Shown piece by piece: positions 25,208 to 35,480 of a stretch of DNA of 64,000 nucleotides. The number at the start of each line of letters is the position of its first letter. Position 1 is the first letter of the stretch. The DNA is from an uncultured Bacilli bacterium (GTDB lineage Bacteria; Bacillota_I; Bacilli_A; RF39; UBA660). The DNA lies in contig CAJTZU010000001.1 in NCBI GenBank assembly GCA_910584165.1, positions 1 to 64,000 of the forward strand. Direction: 5' to 3'. The notes under the pieces were generated by a model. The model ran no database searches. It saw nothing but the letters and a program-made list of their open reading frames with translations, and was not told the DNA's origin. The translations under genes were made by a program, and so were the position numbers.

Positions 25208-27313
25208 ATGAGCAGTATAAAAACAAGAAAAAAGATGTGGCAAGAAATGGATATTATTTGTCTTTCCTTAGGAAATAAAACAATTTTAATAGCTATTAAT
25301 ACTATGTCTTTTTGTCGCTTGTCAAAATATCACTTCTATCCTCTAAATATTTATATCTCTTCTTCTAGATTAAAGCAAGTATGGCATTTCTTTAGTAGAA
25401 AGAATTGGGAAGAAGGAGAAAAGTTTTTAGAAACTATAAGCTCTTATTTGAAAAACTCAAGTTCTTATTATTTTGCCAAATTTACTTTTTCTTTATTTCA
25501 GGAAAAAGAAGCGTTTCCTTATTTAAAAGAGAGTATAGAGAAGAAACTAGATAGTCGTTATGATTCTGAGTATCTCCTTTATTTAGAGCTTTATTCAAAA
25601 ATGAATGTAGAAGAGGACCTGGACTCTTTAAAAGAATTATTAGAAGTCTCTAAAAAAAGAGTTGCTTTTAGTAAAAATTCTTATAATGGGCAGTATCAAG
25701 AATTTAAAAAGTTGTTAGAGGAAAATAGATTAGAAGACGCTTATGAGGTCTTAAAGAAGTGTATCCAAATGAAACCATCTATTCATTTGGAAATTTCTAA
25801 AAAGTTATTAGAAAATATTATTAAAAATCAAGCAGAAATTTTGGAGAAACAAAGACGACAAGAGCAGAAATTAGAAAGTGATAGATGTGAAAAGTTTATT
25901 ACTCTTGTGAAAGAAAAAAAGTATGAAGAAGCAAAAGAACAGATAGAACTTATTTTGGCTTATCGTAATTTATCTAATAAAAATAATTATGTTTATCAAT
26001 TATTTTGGGAATTATTAGAAATGATGACTGTATTTGCCTATGATATCTCTTTTGAAATCTTAGAGGTTGATTATACTTATCAAAAGGAGAAAGATGCCCT
26101 TTATACGTTTCGAGAGGCAATTTCAATTGGTGATTTTAAAAAAGCTTTAGAAGTGGGAAAGAAATGTTCTAGAAAGGCAGTAGATATCTCTGAGCCCAAA
26201 TTAAAAGTAAACCTTTATTTGAGTATGCTAAATGATTTTTTTGAGCGGTTAGAAGAAAGAAAAAAAGATCGTGATCACATTTATAAGGTTGTTCAAAATA
26301 ATATTAAAAGGGGACACTATATTCATGCTTTAGAGCTATATGAAAAAAATAAAATAGCTTTAAGAAACTATCAAGAAGCACTCCTATTGGACTTATTTAT
26401 GACAGGGATTGCTTTAGAGAAGAAAGAAACTATTACAGTAGAACCTGTTACTATAGAACAATTATCCCTAGATGCGGATAAAAAGAAAGAGGCAGTGGAA
26501 ACACCAAAAAACAAAGTGGAAGAAGTGCCTGCTAGTGAAGAAAAAGAATCTAATTTAGAAGAAAATAAGGAAGAACCTTTTTATCCTGTTGAGCCTCTTT
26601 TAAATCATTTGTACCCTACACATGAGTATTTTACTTATTTTGGCAAATGTTTAGGAAGTGGACAATATGAGGAAGCTAAATATTGGCTGAATCAATATGG
26701 ACATTTATTACAATCCAATCAAGTCGATAAAAGGTTAGATTATTATTATTATCAAACAGAGACCCTTTATATGGAGAGTATGGAAAAATCAACTCCTAAG
26801 AAGGAGGAATTATATTGCTTAGCTTATAGTGCGATGAGAAATTATCATTATGAGCAAGCGATTATTTATTTAAATTATTATCAAAAAATGGATACCTGTA
26901 GAAATAATAAAGGATTTATTTTAAAAGGTTATATTTATAGTAAAATGGGGAAATACTCTCTAGCGATAGAAGAATTTATTCATGCCAATGCAATTTCCCC
27001 TAATCCAGATGCTTATTATTTTTTAGGAGATATTTATTATCAACAACATAAATGGAAAGATGCTATTTTCTGCTATATTACGTATAATGAATTTTTCCCA
27101 AAAGAAAATATTACAGTTTATTTAAATTTATCAGAATGTTATAAAAAGATTAATAATTCTGCAAAGTCATTGAAGTATTTAAAGATTGCTGAAGAACTGA
27201 ATCAAAGTCAGAAAAAAGGACTTTCTCTCCATAATCGATTGGTAAGGGCAGAAATGTTACATCAAAAGACAGAGAAGTTCCATTTAGTAGAAAATTCTAA
27301 TAATATTACATAA
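25208..27313 (+). CDS. Large TPR-like repeat protein
   Basis: A 701-aa helical repeat protein of unknown function. The N-terminal 400 residues look like degenerate helix pairs, for example KFITLVKEKKYEEAKEQIEL and ALELYEKNKIALRNYQEALL. An acidic linker spans about 420-460. The C-terminal 230 residues contain clearer tetratricopeptide units: GFILKGYIYSKMGKYSLAIE, DAYYFLGDIYYQQHKWKDAI and VYLNLSECYKKINNSAKSLK. TPR arrays bind other proteins. There is no signal peptide. GGGGGA precedes ATG 25208. It is monocistronic, ending in a bidirectional terminator. Confidence 0.7.
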   Translation: MSSIKTRKKMWQEMDIICLSLGNKTILIAINTMSFCRLSKYHFYPLNIYISSSRLKQVWHFFSRKNWEEGEKFLETISSYLKNSSSYYFAKFTFSLFQEKEAFPYLKESIEKKLDSRYDSEYLLYLELYSKMNVEEDLDSLKELLEVSKKRVAFSKNSYNGQYQEFKKLLEENRLEDAYEVLKKCIQMKPSIHLEISKKLLENIIKNQAEILEKQRRQEQKLESDRCEKFITLVKEKKYEEAKEQIELILAYRNLSNKNNYVYQLFWELLEMMTVFAYDISFEILEVDYTYQKEKDALYTFREAISIGDFKKALEVGKKCSRKAVDISEPKLKVNLYLSMLNDFFERLEERKKDRDHIYKVVQNNIKRGHYIHALELYEKNKIALRNYQEALLLDLFMTGIALEKKETITVEPVTIEQLSLDADKKKEAVETPKNKVEEVPASEEKESNLEENKEEPFYPVEPLLNHLYPTHEYFTYFGKCLGSGQYEEAKYWLNQYGHLLQSNQVDKRLDYYYYQTETLYMESMEKSTPKKEELYCLAYSAMRNYHYEQAIIYLNYYQKMDTCRNNKGFILKGYIYSKMGKYSLAIEEFIHANAISPNPDAYYFLGDIYYQQHKWKDAIFCYITYNEFFPKENITVYLNLSECYKKINNSAKSLKYLKIAEELNQSQKKGLSLHNRLVRAEMLHQKTEKFHLVENSNNIT

Positions 27314-27338
27314 AAAAAAGCCATTGGCTTTTTTATTT
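27314..27338. terminator. Bidirectional terminator
   Basis: AAAAAAGCC (27314-27322), ATT, GGCTTTTTT (27326-27334) between convergent genes. Confidence 0.85.
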
Positions 27339-28379
27339 TACAATCCATGCGTTTGGAAGATAGCGTTGCCCAGAGTATCCATACCCACGTGGGCTATTAA
27401 TAAGTTCTCCTTTTACAACTAAAGTAGAAGAACCACCACCATCTAAGTTAGCAGCGTTATAAGCTCCATATTTTTCTAATAAAACAATCATGTCTGCAAT
27501 AGAAATTCCAGAACTACTAGCACTTCTTCCATCAATTACTAAGAATAGTACAATTCCATCTTTTCTTTGAGCAATTGCTGTACGGTTAGCAACTCCCCAT
27601 CCACCATTTCCTTTTACTTTAGCGGATTCTCCATTTACGATTAAGAATGGACCAAAAGTCATAGCATTATATAATCCTTTTTTGATAGCAGAAGTAGCAC
27701 TTTCTGTAGTAAGCATTAAGACATTATTTTTGGTAAATCCTATTAAACCACCACCATGATAGTTTCTACCACCAACCGATACAATTTTTCCATTTTGAAT
27801 AACAGTACCTGTAGGTAATAAGCTACCACTACGTCTACCAAAACCACTAGCATTAATGGCAACAACTGCATCTTTCTCTTTTGCCATATCTACCAATTTC
27901 TGACCACCATAATTGATTTTAGAAGAGGTAACTAAAGAAATCCTTGAAGCGTCATAAACAACTACTAGAAAACCTTTATAATCTTTTTCATCGATTTCGA
28001 CAACCTTATATAAGTCATTTCCTTCGTCTCTTTTTAATACTTGCTCTTCATAGATAGATTCATAATGATCTGTACGAGTATCATTAAAAGTAATATCAGC
28101 TATATTTGTATTTTCATCTGTTTCTAAAACCTTATTATTATCCAGTGCCTGTTGAATATCTGCTTTAGAATAAAGGACATTGGCAAAATATTTGTGATTT
28201 CCTGTTGCTAAAGCGGTAGTAATCCACCAGTTTTTAAAACTGTCGAATGGACCATAAACAACAAGGAAAAAAATAACTACTAATAAATCTAATATAGAAC
28301 AAGCAATAGTCCATTTAGAAATTTTCTTTTTCTTTTTCTCTTTTTTTTCAATTTTATCTGTTTGTTTTTTTCTTTTCAT
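27333..28379 (-). CDS. Phosphodiester glycosidase family protein (NAGPA-like)
   Basis: A 348-aa membrane-anchored protein. A very Lys-rich N-terminus (1-21) precedes a transmembrane helix (about 24-43), and the catalytic domain faces outside. The domain matches the NAGPA/phosphodiester glycosidase family (formerly exopolysaccharide biosynthesis): VVAINASGFGRRSG (about 173-186), TAIAQRKDGIVLFLVIDGRS (about 269-288) and NLDGGGSSTLVV (about 314-325). The family cleaves sugar-1-phosphodiesters, so a teichoic-acid-like or capsular substrate is plausible. The start overlaps the upstream gene's stop, so the two form an operon. Confidence 0.85.
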   Translation of the reverse strand: MKRKKQTDKIEKKEKKKKKISKWTIACSILDLLVVIFFLVVYGPFDSFKNWWITTALATGNHKYFANVLYSKADIQQALDNNKVLETDENTNIADITFNDTRTDHYESIYEEQVLKRDEGNDLYKVVEIDEKDYKGFLVVVYDASRISLVTSSKINYGGQKLVDMAKEKDAVVAINASGFGRRSGSLLPTGTVIQNGKIVSVGGRNYHGGGLIGFTKNNVLMLTTESATSAIKKGLYNAMTFGPFLIVNGESAKVKGNGGWGVANRTAIAQRKDGIVLFLVIDGRSASSSGISIADMIVLLEKYGAYNAANLDGGGSSTLVVKGELINSPRGYGYSGQRYLPNAWIVK

Positions 28380-29740
28380 TATTTAGTTCCTCCTAATTGA
28401 TAAGGGGCTAGGTAAGTACCATCACCACTTTCGATAGAGATAGAGGCTTTCAAATAAATGGCAGGACGAATATTTAATTCTTCAGTAACCATGTTTTCAT
28501 AAAGCCCATAGTTTTCACTAACACTATATATACTAAGGTTATTATTAGGACTAGTAGTCATAAGGAATGTATTTGGCATTTCATAAGCAAATATTTCCGC
28601 TGCTGATAAGAATCCAACAGATAATTGATGCGTATAGTCAAAGCAAGTACGATAATTATTTTCTGTTAAAGAATAAGTTCCTGTATAGAATTTTCCAGTA
28701 ACCATGAATTCTTTTTGTTTTATAGATTGATAATATTCATGATTTAAATAGTCCATCAATTCTTCTCCGTCTATATCAATTTCGTTAGAATATCTACTAT
28801 AATATTTTGAAATACATTCGCCATTTTCATCTTTGATGCATTCTTCACTAACAATTTTGATTTTCTCTTCTTCTTTAGAAACAATTTTCCATAGAGAATC
28901 ATTAAATGTTAAGTAAGAACCTACGTAAGCATTTTCTAAGGTACTAACTTTTTTATCTTCTAGAATATAAGGACTATCAGCAGTACCATTTCCATCTAGA
29001 ATTTTTTTATCACCAGAAATAGTAATAACTGGTCTAATACCATATTTATTTGTATAACTATCAAAGCTAAGTCTTCCATCTTCTGCAACAAACCAAGCAT
29101 TGGTTTCATCAGAACTATTAGAAGTCCAAAATCTAGTACCATTATTTAAATAAGATTCATTGGCATTTGCTTCTAAATAATCATATACACTTAAAATACC
29201 AATTTTAAGTTCACTATTTGGTTCAAAACAACCTGCTAATTCTAGCTCACTAAATACATCGTTGCACATTTTAGTATTTAATAATTCATTCTGCTTTGTT
29301 TCTAAACTTTTTTCAAAAATTCCTGTATTCTTTTCCTTTTTTTCATTTAGCCAAGCTAAAATGTAGTTTTGCAAAGAACCACTATAAGAAAGGGAAGAGA
29401 TACTATCTTCTGTAATAAGTGTAACAGAATTATCTTCATTAATTCTAACTACACGCCATAAGAATCCCTTATATTTGACATGGTTATATTCTACATCTCC
29501 TACGTAGCGATAAATACCATTTACATATGATAATTCTCTTTCATTATTATAAATATTGCTGTAATCTTCTTCGATTAATCTTTTGGCTAATAAGTCAGAA
29601 TAAACAATTTCTTTTTCACTATCTATTTTATAGTAGATTAATCTACCTAGATAATAAAACCCAATAGATAATACCATAATAATACTAATGACATTAAATA
29701 TCATTTGCTTTTTTAAAACGACCTTTTTTTTCTTTCCCAT
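28379..29740 (-). CDS. Membrane-anchored repeat protein (DUF6273-like)
   Basis: A 453-aa protein with an N-terminal anchor (about 13-33) and two copies of an extracellular module. Each copy begins with a tryptophan strand (FLWRVVRINEDNSVTLIT; LWKIVSKEEEKIKIVS) and ends with an Arg-Pro strand plus a Gly-Asp-Gly turn (IRPVITISG...GNGTADSPYIL; IRPAIYLKAS...GDGTYLAPYQL). This pattern is like DUF6273 surface proteins of unknown role. ATG 29740 is preferred because GAGG lies six bases upstream; an in-frame ATG at 29752 is part of that site. It overlaps the glycosidase gene by one base. Confidence 0.65.
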   Translation of the reverse strand: MGKKKKVVLKKQMIFNVISIIMVLSIGFYYLGRLIYYKIDSEKEIVYSDLLAKRLIEEDYSNIYNNERELSYVNGIYRYVGDVEYNHVKYKGFLWRVVRINEDNSVTLITEDSISSLSYSGSLQNYILAWLNEKKEKNTGIFEKSLETKQNELLNTKMCNDVFSELELAGCFEPNSELKIGILSVYDYLEANANESYLNNGTRFWTSNSSDETNAWFVAEDGRLSFDSYTNKYGIRPVITISGDKKILDGNGTADSPYILEDKKVSTLENAYVGSYLTFNDSLWKIVSKEEEKIKIVSEECIKDENGECISKYYSRYSNEIDIDGEELMDYLNHEYYQSIKQKEFMVTGKFYTGTYSLTENNYRTCFDYTHQLSVGFLSAAEIFAYEMPNTFLMTTSPNNNLSIYSVSENYGLYENMVTEELNIRPAIYLKASISIESGDGTYLAPYQLGGTK

Positions 29741-29922
29741 AACATACCTCATTTGCTTTCAAGCTTTTTTTATTATATCAAAAAAAGAAAAAATACACAA
29801 TCTCTAGCATTTCATTTTACACCTATCATATGAATTTTATCTTCTCATGGAAAAGAGTGGTAGAATTGTTGAAAAATGACTGTTTTTGTGTTATTCTAAT
29901 ATAAGTAGTAGGAGGAATGAAT

Positions 29923-32778
29923 TTGATAGATAAAAGAAAATTTAAAAATACTTTTTTTAGTATCTTTGCGATGTTAATGGCTATTTTCTTGTTAGTAGGA
30001 TTTGAATTTCTAATTTCTCCTAAAAGCAAAGACATAGATTCTTTAGGAAACGGAAAGATAAAAGTAAATACGTTAGTTATTAATGAAATAATGACTTCTA
30101 ATAAAGGCGCTTATGCTGATTCTTTGGGGAATAGTTATGATTGGATAGAGCTTTATAATGGAACAGAAGAGGACATTGATTTATCAGGATATGGTCTAAG
30201 TGATGAAGACTCTGGTGCCATTAAATGGATTTTTCCTTCCGTTATGATAGAAAGTAAAGGATATTTAATAATTTCTTTAGCTGGAAAGACAAGCGAAGGT
30301 TTGGTAGCGAACTTTTCTTTAAATAAAGCAGGAGGAGAAACTGTCACCTTAAAAGGAAAATCAGGAAAAGTAATTGATTCTGTAAAAACGGTTTCTTTAG
30401 ATAAAAACACAGTAATGGCTCGTAATGAAAATGGTAAATGGATAGAAACAAATGATTTTACACCAGGTTATCCTAATAACGATGAGGGAAGAAAAGAATA
30501 TTTAGCCTCTTTAGTATCTTCTAATGATGACTTAGAGATTAGTGAATTTTTACCAAGTAACAAAGGAAATATTTCTTTTGATGGAAGTTTCCATAGCTAT
30601 ATAGAATTACACAATAAAGGGAATGAAGATATTTCTTTAAAAGAATATTTCCTATCTAATGATATTTCAAGACCATTTTATTATTCCTTACCAGATGTAG
30701 TATTGAAGCCAGATGAAGTTTATTTGATTTATACTTCTGAGTTAAATCAAGATAATCATGCAAACTTTTCTTTAAATAAGAAGAATGGAATTGTCATTTT
30801 ATCTAAGAAAAATAAAATAGTAGAGCAAGTAACTTATGAAAATGTTACTAATGGATTTGCCTATATTAAAGATTCAACTGGTAAATTTAAAGAAGGAAAT
30901 AATATTTCCCCAGGATATGCTAATTCAGATATAGAGTCTTTTTCTAAAGAAAAAAGAAAGAATCCAGAGGACTTAATTATCAGTGAAGTAATGAGTTCTA
31001 ATCGTTCTTATTTGCCTCAGAATGGCGGAGAATATTATGATTGGATAGAACTTTATAATAATACAGACCATACTATTCAATTAGAAGAGTATACATTAAC
31101 AACAACGGAGAAGGATAAAAAATTATATACATTACCAAAAAAAGAGTTAAAAAGTGGAGAATATTATGTGATTATGGCATCTGGGAATTCCAAATTAAGT
31201 AATGCGAAATATCCTCATACCGATTTTAAAATATCTTCCTCAGAAAGTCTTTACCTATATCATAATGGTATTTTAGCAGATTCTGTATTTATTGCTAATA
31301 TTCCAATTGGTTATAGTTATGGTAGAAGCACTTCTAATGGTTTTTATTATTTTGCAAAACCAACTCCAGAGAAAGCAAATTCAAAATCAGATATTTTAGA
31401 AATTGCCTATGAACCAGTTTTTGATAAAAAGCCAGGAGTATATAACGATGTAACACAATTAGCAATTTCACTTGAAGGACCAGGGACTATATATTATACT
31501 TTAGATGGAAGTACACCAACTACGAAATCTAAGGTGTATAATAGTCCTATTCTTTTAAATGAGACTACAGTTATTAAGGCGATTGCTTATGACAAAAACA
31601 AGAAAGCTAGCAATATTGTTACGGGTAGTTATATTGTGAATGAAAATCATACCCTTCCTGTTATGTCGATTAGTTTGCCAGATAATTCTTTTAAATTACT
31701 AAATAATAATTTAAACTCTACTAAGTTAACAGTCGCAGCGCATGCAGAACTCTATGAGAAGGATTCTTCTTTTTCAATCGATTGTGGAATGAAGTTATTT
31801 GGCGGTCAAACTAGATTTATTTCTAAAAAGAGTTTTGCTCTAAAATTTTCTTCAGAGTATGGACCATCTAAACTAGAATATAAAGTGTTTGATAGAAGAG
31901 AAGCTGCTAGTTATAAAACATTAGTAGTACGTAGTGGCTCACAGGATAGTGTAGGTTCCATGTTTCGTGATGAGCTAGCTACTTCTGTAATGAACGATTA
32001 TGGAACAGTTGATGTACAGGACTATAAAGCTGTTATTCTTTATATTAATGGAGATTACTGGGGTGTTTATTTTCTACGAGAAAAAGTGGATGATGAGTTT
32101 GTTAAACACCACTATAATGTAGATCCAGAAGGAACAAATATTGTTAGAATTGATAATAATATTAGTGAAGGAAGTTCAAGAGATTATAATCATTTGAATT
32201 CTTATATTAAGACACATAATTTATCTAATGATTCTAGTTATCAATATGTATCTGAAAGACTAGATATTGATAATTTTATTGATTATGTAATGGGGGAATT
32301 ATATACCACTAATAATGATATTGTAAATACACGTTTTTTTAATAATCCTAATTTGGATAATGGAAAAATTAAAATGATTTTTTATGATTTTGATTATGCC
32401 TTTTATAATTATTCTAGAAATTATTTGCAATGGATGATTGATCCTGCTGGTATGGGGGAGCATCACTTTAATAACACAATTATTAGAGGATTGTTACAAA
32501 ATCAACAGTTTAGAGACCGTTTTTTGGAAAGAGCTTCCTATAATCTTAAAAATGTATGGACAGATGAAAATGTTTTAAAGAAATATCAAGAATTAAAAGA
32601 TTTATTAGAGCCTGAAATGAAAAGAAACCAGGAGCGTTGGAGAATGTCCTATCAAGAGTGGTTAGACAATTGCGAAGCTTTAAAAGGCTACATTCAAAAA
32701 AGAAGAGCTTATTTAGTGAATTCGTTAAAAAGTTATTTTAAGCTTACGAATGAGGAAGTGAGGGAATACTTTGGATAA
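29923..32778 (+). CDS. Lamin-tail/CotH kinase surface protein 1
   Basis: A 951-aa membrane-anchored protein. TM helix at about 8-29. Three lamin-tail (LTD) domains follow, each opening with a strand such as LVINEIMTSN or LIISEVMSSN and a YDWIELYN motif (about 50-150, 195-300 and 345-455). Next is a chitobiase-like domain (IYYTLDGSTPTTKSKVY, about 520-536), then a CotH-type atypical kinase domain (about 565-870) with YINGDYWGVYFLREKVD, GTNIVRIDNN and FYDFDYAFYN. CotH of Bacillus phosphorylates spore-coat protein. TTG 29923 is preferred because AGGAGG at 29910-29915 is too close to ATG 29917. It overlaps the VTC gene by 8 bp. Confidence 0.82.
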   Translation: MIDKRKFKNTFFSIFAMLMAIFLLVGFEFLISPKSKDIDSLGNGKIKVNTLVINEIMTSNKGAYADSLGNSYDWIELYNGTEEDIDLSGYGLSDEDSGAIKWIFPSVMIESKGYLIISLAGKTSEGLVANFSLNKAGGETVTLKGKSGKVIDSVKTVSLDKNTVMARNENGKWIETNDFTPGYPNNDEGRKEYLASLVSSNDDLEISEFLPSNKGNISFDGSFHSYIELHNKGNEDISLKEYFLSNDISRPFYYSLPDVVLKPDEVYLIYTSELNQDNHANFSLNKKNGIVILSKKNKIVEQVTYENVTNGFAYIKDSTGKFKEGNNISPGYANSDIESFSKEKRKNPEDLIISEVMSSNRSYLPQNGGEYYDWIELYNNTDHTIQLEEYTLTTTEKDKKLYTLPKKELKSGEYYVIMASGNSKLSNAKYPHTDFKISSSESLYLYHNGILADSVFIANIPIGYSYGRSTSNGFYYFAKPTPEKANSKSDILEIAYEPVFDKKPGVYNDVTQLAISLEGPGTIYYTLDGSTPTTKSKVYNSPILLNETTVIKAIAYDKNKKASNIVTGSYIVNENHTLPVMSISLPDNSFKLLNNNLNSTKLTVAAHAELYEKDSSFSIDCGMKLFGGQTRFISKKSFALKFSSEYGPSKLEYKVFDRREAASYKTLVVRSGSQDSVGSMFRDELATSVMNDYGTVDVQDYKAVILYINGDYWGVYFLREKVDDEFVKHHYNVDPEGTNIVRIDNNISEGSSRDYNHLNSYIKTHNLSNDSSYQYVSERLDIDNFIDYVMGELYTTNNDIVNTRFFNNPNLDNGKIKMIFYDFDYAFYNYSRNYLQWMIDPAGMGEHHFNNTIIRGLLQNQQFRDRFLERASYNLKNVWTDENVLKKYQELKDLLEPEMKRNQERWRMSYQEWLDNCEALKGYIQKRRAYLVNSLKSYFKLTNEEVREYFG

Positions 32779-33466
32779 AAAAAAGTACAGACATGAATTA
32801 AAATTTATTTTAAGTGAAGGAGAAGCAGAACTTTTAAAACAAAAGTTAATGCTACTCATGGATGTTGATCAAAATTCTGTTAATGATGATAACACTTATT
32901 TTATTCGTAGTTTATATTTTGATGATAATTATGACACTGCCTATTATGAGAAAGTAGATGGTGTTGAGAAACGTGAAAAATATAGAATTCGTATTTATAA
33001 TTTAGATAGTTCTTTTATTCGTTTAGAAAGAAAGGAAAAAAATAGGGACTTGACTCATAAAAAACAGCAGAAAATTACAAAAAAACAATGCATGAATTTT
33101 ATAGAAGGAGATTTCTCTGAAATGGAACTAGAAGAAAATAGTTTGTTAAGTGAATTTGTTATGAAACAAAAGTTACATCAGATAAAACCTTCTGTAATTG
33201 TAGATTATAAGCGACTAGCTTTTACTTATCCAGTAGAAGATGTAAGAGTTACTTTTGATTCAGATATTCGTTCAGGAAAATTTAATTATGATTTATTTAG
33301 TCAAGATGTTTTAACGTTTGATGTATTAGAGCCGAATCAAGTGGTGTTGGAAGTAAAATTTAACAATGCGATTCCAAATCATATAGCAGAAGTTATTAGG
33401 ACAGTACCTTCTGTTCGCCAGGCGGTTTCTAAATTTGCTTTATGTAGAGAAAAGAAGGAGGTATAA
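32771..33466 (+). CDS. VTC-domain protein (polyphosphate polymerase-like)
   Basis: A 231-aa VTC domain, the tunnel-fold CYTH-like domain that in yeast Vtc4 makes polyphosphate from ATP. Family features: YRHELKFILS (6-15), YFIRSLYFDD (about 43-52), REKYRIRIYN (about 69-78), RLERKEK (about 86-92), VIVDYKRLAF and VLEVKFN. The tunnel's basic residues and Glu ligands are present. It starts at TTG within the CotH gene and overlaps it, and continues into a DUF4956 gene. The association CotH/VTC/DUF4956 recurs in bacteria but its product is not settled. Confidence 0.85.
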   Translation: MDKKKYRHELKFILSEGEAELLKQKLMLLMDVDQNSVNDDNTYFIRSLYFDDNYDTAYYEKVDGVEKREKYRIRIYNLDSSFIRLERKEKNRDLTHKKQQKITKKQCMNFIEGDFSEMELEENSLLSEFVMKQKLHQIKPSVIVDYKRLAFTYPVEDVRVTFDSDIRSGKFNYDLFSQDVLTFDVLEPNQVVLEVKFNNAIPNHIAEVIRTVPSVRQAVSKFALCREKKEV

Positions 33467-33467
33467 C

Positions 33468-34121
33468 ATGAGCTTTTTAGATATAATCAAGAAAAGTGTA
33501 GTAGAGGAGTTTACAGGCACACTTTCAACGGGAGACTTATTTTTCTCCTTACTAACTGCTTTTGTAGCAGCACTATTAATTTGTTTCATTTATAAGAAAA
33601 CTTATACAGGTGTTTCTTATACAAAATCTTTTGTATTATCTATTGTATTATTAGCGATGGTAACATCTCTAGTTATTAGAACTATTAATTCTAATTTAGC
33701 CCTTTCTTTAGGTATGGTTGGAGCGCTTTCTATTGTACGTTTTAGAACAGCAGTTAAAGATCCAGTGGATACTATTTTTATGTTTTGGGCAATTACAGCA
33801 GGAATTATGTCAGGGGCAGGTATTTATTTAACTACCATTATAGCTACCCTTATTTTAGGTATTTTATATATGGCTAGCTATGTAACTGCTTTTAAGACTT
33901 CTCAAAAATATTTATTAGTAGTAAAAGCTGATAAAAACTTTGGTGATAAAATCTTAGATTTAATGGGACAAAAGAAAAAATGTGTTTTAAAAACAGAGTC
34001 AGTAAAGAAAGATTCAATTGAATTTACTTTCGAACTCGCTAATAAAAATGTAGCAGATGATTTACTTGCATGGAAGGATAAAAAAGAGATTGAAAGTATT
34101 CATTTAGTAAGTGTGGATTAG
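33468..34121 (+). CDS. DUF4956 integral membrane protein
   Basis: A 217-aa membrane protein with about four helices at about 20-40, 50-70, 90-110 and 113-133. The conserved DUF4956 centre is LGMVGALSIVRFRTAVKDP (about 81-99), and a cytosolic C-terminal domain of about 80 residues follows. It probably works with the VTC protein, perhaps as an export or anchoring partner; that is inference from constant neighbourhood. ATG 33468 follows AAGGAGG seven bases upstream; a longer in-frame start at 33435 lies inside the VTC gene. Terminator follows. Confidence 0.85.
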   Translation: MSFLDIIKKSVVEEFTGTLSTGDLFFSLLTAFVAALLICFIYKKTYTGVSYTKSFVLSIVLLAMVTSLVIRTINSNLALSLGMVGALSIVRFRTAVKDPVDTIFMFWAITAGIMSGAGIYLTTIIATLILGILYMASYVTAFKTSQKYLLVVKADKNFGDKILDLMGQKKKCVLKTESVKKDSIEFTFELANKNVADDLLAWKDKKEIESIHLVSVD

Positions 34122-34147
34122 TAGAAGATTTTTCTTCTACTTTTTTT
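34120..34147 (+). terminator. Rho-independent terminator
   Basis: AGTAGAAG (34120-34127), a 6-base loop, CTTCTACT (34134-34141), then T6 ends the CotH-VTC-DUF4956 operon. Confidence 0.85.
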
Positions 34148-34253
34148 GGAAAAATTTGACAAATAAAGAATGAAATGTTAGAATACACCGCAATAGATGA
34201 GAAATATTTTTTTAATTTTCTTAAATTCTTTTCACTAGATGGAGGATAAAAAC

Positions 34254-35480
34254 ATGAAAGCAAAATGGCTATCTATGATGCGCAATCAATTTGAATATAA
34301 AGGAAAGACATATACAGTATTAGAAGTTTTATCTATTCGTGATATGGATTTTGTTATTTATCAGACAGAATCTTTAAAATATGCTTATTTAAAAAGAAAT
34401 AATATAGAAGAAAGAATGACCTATAGTTCTTTTGAGACCCTTATAAAAATATTGCCACAATATCAAAAGAATGCTTATCAAAATATCAAAAATATGTTAG
34501 ATGCTTTTGTCAAAGTATTAACTGAAAAAGAAAATATGATATCTTTAAAACGTATGTTTTGGGAGATTTTAGAACGCGACTCTGAATATTTTGAAGCAAC
34601 CACCACGCAAGTATTATCTTTTGAATATTTTGAAACTTTATTTCAAACAGAGTCTTATTCTTATTATGGGAAGAACGCTAATAAAGTTCATCATATAGAT
34701 GCTTCTCTTTTAAAAGAAAAAGAAGAAAAAGAGGGGGAAAAGAAATTTTTTACATTTCCAAAGCTGTTTTATACAGCTAGTATTCTTTTGGCAGTTTTTT
34801 TCTTAAATGGTTTTCTAGGTATTTTTGCTAGTAAAGATGATAGCAAAAGAATAGGGGATTATCTTTTACTAAGTAAATTGGAGCGTAAGCCTACTGAAAA
34901 CTTAAAAGTAGTAGAAAAAAATTACTGGAAAGATATTACAATTTCAATCATTGATGTTGATTTTACTTCTTTAAAAAAAGAAAATCAAAATATTATCGGC
35001 TGGTTCTTTTTAAATGGAACGGAAAGAAATTTTCCAATTGCTCAAAGTGATGGAAAAAATAAGTCTTCTCTAGGATGGTTATTTACAAATAAACAATCTG
35101 ATTTTGTTAACTTCAAAAATAATACATTTTTATATAGTGAAGAAAGATTAGATTTCCTTTTATCAGAAGAAGCTAAAAAAGTAATGATAGAATCTTGGTA
35201 TAGTAAAGAAGAAAATCAGCTATTTGTCATATCTACTCCTATTCAAAATACGGTTTGGAAGATAGTTGCTATCCATTATAGCGCAAAAGAAAATAATGAA
35301 TTAGAAAAAATGTATCAAGATGGTACTATTTTAAGGCAAGGTAAAGTTAAAAGTATTTATGATTTTAAAGAGACAGTAACAGAGGAAGATAAAACTTTAA
35401 CACTTGCTATCCCATTACATTCTAATGGGGTTAAAATAGTTATTAGTGCAAAGATGGTACAAAGTAAAAAAACAAATTAA
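34254..35480 (+). CDS. Sortase-B-like protein lacking catalytic residues
   Basis: A 408-aa protein. The N-terminal cytosolic part (1-165) starts FEYKGKTYTVLEVLSI and is of unknown type. A TM helix (about 171-193) follows. The outer domain resembles class B sortase: LKKENQNIIGWFFLNGTERN parallels the srtB LKxxNxDVVGWI-x-GT start, and TLTLAIPLHSNGVKIVISAK parallels the srtB strand TLSTC...RFVVHAK. The Cys is Pro, the Arg is Lys, and the catalytic-His strand IYGHN reads LYSEE. All three active-site residues are therefore missing, so it is probably a pseudo-sortase with a binding role. ATG 34254 has GGAGG eight bases upstream. It lies between two CotH operons. Confidence 0.6.
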   Translation: MKAKWLSMMRNQFEYKGKTYTVLEVLSIRDMDFVIYQTESLKYAYLKRNNIEERMTYSSFETLIKILPQYQKNAYQNIKNMLDAFVKVLTEKENMISLKRMFWEILERDSEYFEATTTQVLSFEYFETLFQTESYSYYGKNANKVHHIDASLLKEKEEKEGEKKFFTFPKLFYTASILLAVFFLNGFLGIFASKDDSKRIGDYLLLSKLERKPTENLKVVEKNYWKDITISIIDVDFTSLKKENQNIIGWFFLNGTERNFPIAQSDGKNKSSLGWLFTNKQSDFVNFKNNTFLYSEERLDFLLSEEAKKVMIESWYSKEENQLFVISTPIQNTVWKIVAIHYSAKENNELEKMYQDGTILRQGKVKSIYDFKETVTEEDKTLTLAIPLHSNGVKIVISAKMVQSKKTN

